Program-made: the position numbers and the translations under genes
Part shown: in pieces, positions 56,699-64,000 of the stretch
Numbering within the stretch: position 1 is the stretch's first letter
How the letters are laid out: each line of letters starts with the position of its first letter
The notes under the pieces: model-generated
Told to the model about the DNA's origin: nothing
Databases searched by the model: none
What the model saw: the letters and a program-made list of their open reading frames with translations, nothing else
DNA from: Humulus lupulus
Taxonomy: Eukaryota > Streptophyta > Magnoliopsida > Rosales > Cannabaceae
Reading direction: 5' to 3'
Length of the DNA stretch: 64,000 nucleotides
Assembly (NCBI RefSeq): GCF_963169125.1
Contig: NC_084802.1
Location: forward strand, 24,331,607 to 24,395,606

Positions 56699-59600
56699 TG
56701 TAACGCCCTAATCTTCAGGGACCGTTACGGTGTGCATTTTGAACAGCTAATCGAGTCATTTGGCCATAAGCGTGTAACTAAGTATGATTAACAGTTTAGG
56801 GTTAATTTTTTTTTGTTAAGATACAACGTTTAACCAAAGCGTTTAACATATACATTGGGATCCCAAAAATATAATTTAAAGGTTAATTACAATAAAATAT
56901 TTACAACCAGCCGATCTAAGCGGCAAAATAGTGTTTAACCCTAGTTCCTCTTTCAACCCTCGGTCGTGGCGGTAGAGTAGCCGCATATGTACACATCGTC
57001 ACCTAAGTTCTCCAACTCAAGGATGGTCCAACTTTCTTTTGCCTTTACCTACACCACATAGCACCCGTAAGCCGAAGTCCAACAAGAAAACTCAATATGC
57101 TCATAACCAGTAATAACATGTCACAAAATCATATATGGCATTCCTAGCAATTATAGCCCTATTCAAGCATGCAAATATGTTCAGATAATGCTGGGGAATC
57201 TAGGATAAGGAATCCTGCCCTCCTGAATGGATGACTTTCAAGTCAATCCTAATCAGATGAGTGATTTAACACTTTGTGGTTCCATTAACCATAATGAGTG
57301 ACTGACAAACAAGTCACTACGGGGCTCAGCACCCACAGCCATGTGACAAAGCAGTCACATGGGCCTTCTGGCCTTGGCTCTAATCAAATGAGTGACTATT
57401 GGGTAAGTCACTTCGGGCTCAGTACCCATAGCCATGTGACAAAGTAGTTACTTGGGCTCTCTGGCCCTGGCTCTAATAAGATGAGTGACTGATGGGTAGT
57501 TGTAATGCCCTAAATTTCCTAATAAGGTTTAGGACCTTGATTAGGAGGCCGGGAGGGCCATAATTGATTTATTGTGTTATTGAATGATAATATGTATGTT
57601 TAGGTGTATTAAATATGCATGTGAACCCATTTATGATTAATTGGGTGATTTTCATATTTTGGCCATTTCGGGTATATTTGGCATATATGTGATATGTGTG
57701 TGGTGCTTTATTATCATTTGGTTATGCTAGGGTTACTCAGCACAAGACGATCCTAGGAGGTAAGCTAGTGGAATAGTCACAATGGGATTTATTCTTGACT
57801 CGGAGTGAGTCAAGGGGTATTTAGAGCATTACCGGGTTATTGGGTAATAGGAATAAATATTTGGTGATAAATTGGGAATTAGTAAGATCAGGGGGAAATT
57901 CTAGAGGTTTTGACTATTTTGCCTCCGGGGACGTTTTCGGGACCCCGAGCGTTAGGATTTGTTTGAGGCTACTTAAGCTTGAAGTAACCTTTTAAGAAAT
58001 AAAAAGAACGTTTAGAACGTTCTCTCTCCCTCTAAGTTCCATTTTCGTCTCTCGGTCGCATTTTCGAAAGAAACTTGAGTTCTAGGACTCACATTCAAGC
58101 GAGGATTGAGGCATAGCGATCCTAGGAAAGATTAGAAACTTATTAGCTGGGGGATTTAGTTGGGAAACAACTCAATCAGAGGTAATTCAAGTTTTAAATT
58201 CTTTAAAGTTTTTAAGATAGAATTGGATTTTGTGTTTTGATGAGTTTTTGGATGATTTGAGACTTGGGTTTTGTTGGCTTTGGATCATGGGGATGTTTGG
58301 GAAATTTGATTTTTAAGTTTGGAGATGTTTGGATAGGTTTTTGGAAGGTTTTAAAATGGAGAAATCGGGGAAAAATGGCTGGTCCGAGGTTGGGTCGTGG
58401 CCATGTTCTTGGGCGCCGCGGCCCAAGCTCGAAGAAGCAGGTGAAGGTTGCTGAAGGGGTATGGGGGCCACAACCCTTGAATAGTAGCGCCACGGTGCTT
58501 GGTGCTGATGCCTGATGTTGGCACCTCTGTTTTGGCAGGGGGCTGTGGCGATTGAGGGCATTTATGGCCGAAGTGATGTTTTGAGCATGGAAACTCAAAC
58601 CTTAGGCCTCGGGATCATTCTTACTACCCGGTTTAGTGGGAATCGATGTCCCGGAGCCTAGGTCTTGGTTCTGGGATTGGTTTTAGAACTTGAACTCATT
58701 GGATCATCGTTTGTGGTTGTGACTAGGTTATCACTAGAGGCTTGGAATCAGGATCGTGCTTGTAGCTCGTTTATTGGTAACCTGTGCTTGGACCAGAGGT
58801 AAGAAAACTGCACCCCATATCTGACATGCATGGTTATTCTTGATGCATGTTGGATGTTTAAATGTGACAATGATAGCATATCGAATGCTTAGCAATCTTG
58901 CTCACTTGTGTATGGTTATTATTGAGGCATGTCGGGTGTTTAAATGTGATGCATGTGATGCACGAGAAACATGTGATTAGGGCATGCCATGAATGTTGAA
59001 TATGAGATTGATCAGAGCTTGAGTCTCTATGTTTGTGCATGATCATAATTATTCTAGCAACTGTTAAGTAAGCATGTTAAGTGCCCTACATTGGAATATT
59101 TGACATATGATATATGCCTGGTAGCATTGCTTACTTGTGCGTGGCTTTGACTAGCTAGTCAAAATTGGCAATGGTGTCAGTATTAGATGTGAAGCTGTGA
59201 CCTACTTGTCAAGTTCACAGTAGTATTGACCACTGGTCACCTGGTATTGACTAAAAAGTCAAGGACAGACTTAGCGTGTTTAACGCAAGCCGATAAAAGA
59301 TTAGATCTAATCGACATCTGCATTGAATGACTCAAATGAGCATTAATGCCGGACCGACCTCAAGTTCGATGAAAATTATAAGCACTTGTCTAGCCAAAGG
59401 CTAGTCATTTAGAGCCAGGGCCAGAGAGCCCGGTGACTGTTTAGTCACATGGCTATGGGTGTTGAGCCCGTGTGACTTACCCATCACTCACTCATCTGTT
59501 TAAGCTAGTGACTTACCCATCAGTCACTCATCTGTTTAAGCTAGTGACTTACCCATCAGTCCCTCATCTGATTAGAGACATTGTAGGAAAGTCCAGGTGA

Positions 59601-60703
59601 CGGTTCCGTCACACGGCTATGGGTGTCGGGCCCCGTAGTGACTTGCTTGTCAGTCACTCATTATGGTTTAACAGAACCTCAAAGTGATATTCACTCGTCT
59701 GTTAAGAGCTATAAGCTCTGTATGATCATTCTGATCATCATTTGCATGGCTTTGGGTGCTGAGCCCCGTGGTGACTTGCTTGTCAGCCACTCAGTATGGT
59801 TTACCAGAACCTCAAGTGTTAAATCACTCATCTGATTAGGATTGACTTGATAGTCATCCAATCAGGAGGGCAAGATTTCTTATCCTAGATTCCCCAACAT
59901 TATCTAAGATTATTTTCCTGCTTGAATTGAGCTATATTTGCAAGGCATGCCAGATATGATTTGATGTCATGATATGACTGCTCATGAGCATATTGAGTTT
60001 TCTTGCTGGGCTTCGGCTCACGGGTGCTATGTGGTGCAGGTAAAGGAAAAAGAAAGCTGGACCATCCTTGAGTTGGAGAGCTTAGGTGACGATATATACA
60101 TATGCAGCTACTCGACCGCCACGGCCGAGGTTTGAAGGAGAGGAACTAGGGTCAAACCCTGTTTTGCCGCTTAGATCGGCTGGTTGTACATATTTTGTTG
60201 TAATAAACCTTTAAATTATATATTTTGGGATCCTAATGTATACAATAAATGTTCTAATGAAACGTTATATCTTAATCAAAAATTTTAATCCCTACACCGC
60301 TAATCATACTTAGTTACACGATTATGGCCAAATGACTCGGTTAGCGAGTTTATCACTGTTTAAAATATGTACCGTAATGGTCCCTGGAGTTTAGGGCGTT
60401 ACAGTAGTCTCTACGGGGCTCAACACCCACAGCCATGTGACGAAGCAATTACCTGGGCTCTCTGGCCCTGGCTCTAAGTGACTAGCCATAGGCTAGACAA
60501 GTGCTTTTAGTTTTCATCAAACTTGAGGTCGGTCCGGCATTAATGCTCATTTGAGTCATTCAATGCAGATGTTGATTAGATCTAATCTTTTTCAGCTTGC
60601 ATTAAACGCGCTAATACCGTTCTTGACTTTTTAGTCAATACCATGTGACCAATGCTCAGTACTACTGCCGAACTTGACAAGTGAGTCACAGCTTCACAGT
60701 TAA
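56699..60703 (-). mobile_element. LTR of the TGTAACGCCC family, minus orientation, split and right-truncated
   Basis: It starts TGTAACGCCC at 56699 and follows the reverse complement of the LTR at 57501-60403, which is inserted in it. After the insertion it resumes at 60409 and runs to 60703, where an Angela-like LTR begins. The remaining part is not in the window, so neither its true end nor a target duplication can be tested. Confidence 0.8.
57501..60403 (+). mobile_element. Intact solo LTR, 2.9 kb, inserted in a same-family LTR
   Basis: It runs from TGTAATGCCC to GGGCGTTACA with a perfect 5-bp duplication GTAGT (57496-57500 and 60404-60408). Its plus-strand sense is inferred from the promoter-like region near 57995-58035. 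It is the uninterrupted relative of the LTR at 6783-19535. Short minisatellites of about 37 bp ('ctcatctgtttaagctagtgacttacccatcagtc') occur at 59470-59570. The frames inside it (58212-58598, 59623) are not conserved in the relatives. Confidence 0.92.
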
Positions 60704-62457
60704 TGTTGGAAATGTGCCCTGAAAGCATATGTAATATACATTGTTTTATGAAATAAATAAATAAATTGAATTTGTTATGCATATATTTTATGGACTATAT
60801 TATTCTATGATAATATTATGTAAATATCAAGAATATTCATAAGTTCATATATGTGATCTCAAACACGTATTGGTACGGGAGGATTGTGTTTGAGATAAAT
60901 GGACTTGAATAGTTCGCAGTAAAATAAAGTTATGGAATCTTTAGATTAATTACTGCAAGTACGATCCACTAGTATTATGAATACATGTGATCTAGATCTG
61001 GATCACTAGTGTGGTAGGACACTTTAGTGGAGGTGCTTTATATATTAGAGAATATATAGAACAGGACCAGATATGTTTATTAATACTTAGTTTAATACCG
61101 TTTCAAAGTATTAATTAAATATATCAACCGATGATCATATACAAATAGTTCTTAATCCTGAAGTTACTATGAACTCTTGTTTATGTTATATGAGTTTTTT
61201 TATTCACTTGTTAGGGTTTGTCGGAATGATCAGGTTAGAAACTTTTGTTTTGGGAACTCATTAATATAGATGGCTGGGGACATAGTATACAGATATGGAA
61301 TCTATACCTTATCGCAAGAGATTGAATGATGGTTCTCTTAAGGGTTGACTTTTGGGACTGAAAGGTTATTGAGCTCAAATTCATAATTTAGTTATGAATT
61401 AACCTTCACTGGTAGAGTCAATGGTACTTAAGGAAACAAGAGATAATTAAAAGGGTAAAACGGTAATTTTATTCCCGATTAATTATGAACCATTATTAGA
61501 GGGTCAAGTTATATGAAATGATTATATCAATGGACGCTTTATGATTATAAAGTACTCAGTAAATGAAATGTCTATAATTATAAGAGTGCAGTCTCATATT
61601 TATAGTGGAATAATCATGAGATTAATAAATTAAGATTATTTAATTAAAGAGTTTAATTAATAATCTCAAATTTATTGGAGCTTGGAATTATAGGTCCATA
61701 GGTCCCCATAGCAGCTCTATCAATACTGTTCAATGTAAGAGTTGATATGAAGGGAAAATAGTTTAAAGACATATTTAAGAAGAAATTTGTTCTTCAGGCC
61801 AAATATGCAATTATATGATAATAGTGATTAATTAATTAATTACAAATTAGTTGTAGTTAACAAAATTAATTAATATTTAATTATTGTATAATTTTTGAAA
61901 TTATATTAAATAATTAAATTAATTTTGAAATTTAATTAAATAATTAATTAATTATAATTTTTGAAATTATAATAAATTAAATATTTATTTTCGAAAATTT
62001 GGATTTAATTAATTGATAGAATTAATTAAATATCTTTATTTGAGTGGGAGATAATAATCTGATAAGTTCAAATTGGATTTGAATTTAAAAGATTAATATT
62101 TATTCAAATAATTAATTATATTTGATAATTAATTAAAAAGATAATTAATTTGAAATTCAAATTTGAAATAGTTATCAGGTTGTTAGATCTTATCTGACAA
62201 AGTAATTTGAATAAATAATTAAATTAATATCTCTAGAAATTAGGAAGCTACACGTTCACACACAGTCCATGGACTGTGTGTGGCGTGTAGGACCAGCATT
62301 TTCAGGGATGAGATTTTCATTTTTATTTAATTAATTAATTAATTAATGGATAATTCAAAAATTGGTTTTTGGATTTTTTCATTAATAGAATAATTAATTA
62401 ATTAAAAAGTAAATTGTAAAATGGTTACCGATTTATTTTTTAAAATTTGAATATTCA
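60704..62457 (+). mobile_element. Ty1/copia LTR of Angela type, incomplete
   Basis: It starts TGTTGGAAATGTGCCCTGAAAG, very close to the start of Angela/BARE-type LTRs (TGTTGGAAATATGCCCT). The LTRs of that group are about 1.7-1.8 kb, which fits the 1754 bp seen before the CACTA insertion. AT-rich tracts dominate after 61800. A long hairpin lies at 62249-62289. The end is beyond the CACTA insertion, outside the window. Confidence 0.6.
62249..62289. repeat. Long imperfect palindrome in the Angela-like LTR
   Basis: The core CACACACAGTCCATGGACTGTGTGTG is a perfect 13-bp-arm palindrome. Past a small bulge, TACACG pairs with CGTGTA, giving about 19 base pairs. Confidence 0.8.
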
Positions 62458-63185
62458 CTACTACAAAATACCCTTTACGGGACACTTTTTTAGGACACGC
62501 ACCTAAATGCAAGTCCTTAAAAATATTTTTAGAGTTTTTAGGACACTTATTGAGAGTCCTGAAAAAACACAATTTAGGACTCGCAATGAGTGTCCTAAAA
62601 TAATATGCTAAGTCCTAAAAAAAAAATCTGGGCCAAAAAAATAAGTATTTTAAGCTATCAAATTTTTTGAAATTTTCGGGTTAACACAATAGAGCACTAT
62701 CAGCAATACATTTGGGGATTTATTCAAAATTACAACACTTAGGGCTGGTAGAGAGGTGAACGGTGGCTGTAGGTGAACGGTAGTGACGGTGGTCAACGGC
62801 GTCGACGGCAGGTGGGTTCTCGGCTTCAGCAGTCTCGCCGGCGGCGTGCTTCTTGGCGTGGGGTGCTGGTTGCTCACGGTTCCGTCTCTCGGCGTGCTTC
62901 GGTGATTTCCAGGTATATATTTCATTTTGATTTTGCTCTGCTCTGCTAGAAGCACTATTGCTGATTAAGTTCAAAGGAATTACATCGCTTTGGGTTCATC
63001 ACTCCAAAATGGCAATCTCCATCTGGAGATTTTTGCACTTGGCGTGGTTGCCACCAAATCAAAAAAAAAAATGGCTTCTTTCTTAACAAAACACCTAGAA
63101 TTAGAAAACCATTGTTTGGTCAGCCAACAGACATATTGTTGTCCGTATAATATATTTGTTTCAATTAATTATACATTTGAATGTG

Positions 63186-63220
<35 letters not shown>

Positions 63221-64000
63221 TGAACCTCTAATCTATGGTAATATATGTCATCCTCCACATGAATACAGCAACAAATTCTACAATTTTCTTATCCAATCAG
63301 TCCAGGCTTGATGATTTATATATATTATAAATGTTAGAAAAATATACCCAAATAGAATAGAAGACAGTAAAGTACTTGTGAATTTAGACCAAAGTACAGC
63401 ATGAACTAGAATTCAAAGAGAAATTTAAGAGCGTTGTTAATTCAAACAGAAGGTTTTATTTTTTCTTTTTCTTTTTTATCTAACATTTTCCCTTTCTTTA
63501 CAATAGTAAAAAGTGAAAAAAAAAATTACAGTGCAAAACAGAACAACTAATATCAGAGATCTTTCTTAAAAAGATACAAACCAAATTAACTAGTCATTGG
63601 AACAGAGAAATTAAGAGTTTAGCTAAGTGGACTGCTGTTGTTTTGGTCTCAATGCTATTTTTGTCAAATCTAGAAGTTATATACTATTAGTATTATTAAA
63701 ATGTTTAGGTGGCTAGCTTGGAGTAAATGAAGTCTTCATTTTGAAAAAAGGCACAGGCAATGCTGTACAGGTTGCCAAATGGCTGTGCTTTTATATATAT
63801 ATATATATATATATATACACCACAATCTTCACAGTAATATACACAGAGTCGTGGATTTCTGTCATTCTCTTTGCTTATATATATATATCCTGTTATGTAT
63901 ATATATATATACTGTATAGTACACTAGTTCCATAACAGAGTTGTGCACTGAATGAGCCTGAAAACATGCCATTGAGGTTACATTCTCAAACTGTGGGAAC
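62458..64000 (+). mobile_element. Left end of a CACTA transposon, running off the window
   Basis: It starts CACTACTACAAAATACCC. The next 170 bp match the left end of the CACTA element at 12831 almost base for base ('ttttttaggacacgcacctaaatgcaagtcc'). No right terminus occurs before 64000. A GC-rich block at about 62750-62915 ends in a splice-donor-like CCAG|GTATAT, like the block at 13790-14166 in the other element. No transposase is seen in the visible part. Confidence 0.8.
63187..63220. repeat. (TA)n microsatellite
   Basis: Alternating TA/GTATA run. Another lies at 63792-63818 and a third near 63875-63912. Confidence 0.9.

Noticed and set aside
58212..58598. 128-codon minus-strand frame
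   Set aside because: It lies in the intact solo LTR and is not preserved as protein in the copy at 7584-7862.
59470..59570. Repeats with TGACT motifs as a regulatory operator array
   Set aside because: The number and sequence of units change freely between related LTRs, which points to minisatellite drift and not to a conserved operator.
62650..62974. Two minus-strand frames of 84-101 codons
   Set aside because: They overlap the GC-rich block in the CACTA end, with low-complexity Pro/Thr/Ser composition and no start context or domain.

Overview
This window is plant nuclear DNA, almost certainly from a eudicot. It is AT-rich and gene-poor, and it consists mostly of nested plant transposable elements. 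The lineage cannot be proved from the sequence. A Rosales or Cannabaceae-type genome is my guess only.

Layout. (1) 1-4954 is the 5' end of a minus-strand Ty3/gypsy element, probably Tekay/Del. It has a decayed gag, a leader, an initiator-Met tRNA primer site, and a 5' LTR that is split by a Tat-type solo LTR. (2) 4955-6782 is AT-rich filler with a long purine tract. (3) 6783-19535 is one solo LTR carrying three nested insertions: two solo LTRs of the same family as the first LTR (8263-10229 and 10530-12435) and a non-autonomous CACTA element (12831-19227). Target-site duplications prove all three insertions. (4) 19536-21747 is the only host-like island, and it holds one short PGG-domain membrane protein gene. 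(5) 21748-31245 is the start of a Ty1/copia-type element. Its LTR is interrupted by a 9-kb CACTA element (22122-31170) that encodes a TNP2 transposase and a second protein ending in a Ulp1/C48 peptidase domain. (6) 31246-43963 is a complete but decayed Tat-lineage Ty3/gypsy element with two LTRs, gag, protease, RT, two RNase H domains and integrase. It also has a 115-bp tandem array and an antisense multi-exon gene. (7) 43964-53263 is a second, 5'-truncated Tat element with the same antisense gene. Its 3' LTR is split by a solo LTR and by a complete Cassandra TRIM. (8) 53264-56698 holds a copia LTR piece, an anonymous stretch and a cluster of Helitrons with an RPA-like fragment. (9) 56699-60703 is an LTR with a same-family LTR inserted inside it in the opposite orientation. 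(10) 60704-62457 is an Angela-like LTR. (11) 62458-64000 is the left end of another CACTA element.

The most interesting system is the antisense gene found in both Tat elements (coding about 39499-42166 and 45458-48351). In each copy it has its own TATA box, a 5'UTR intron of about 525 bp and four coding exons with GT-AG junctions at matching places. It lies head-to-head with pol, between integrase and the 3' LTR. The predicted protein has an N-terminal domain resembling the plant 'putative gypsy-type transposon' family and a C-terminal Ala/Gln/Glu coiled coil.

All junctions, repeat periods and splice sites were read by eye. No alignment or database search was run.
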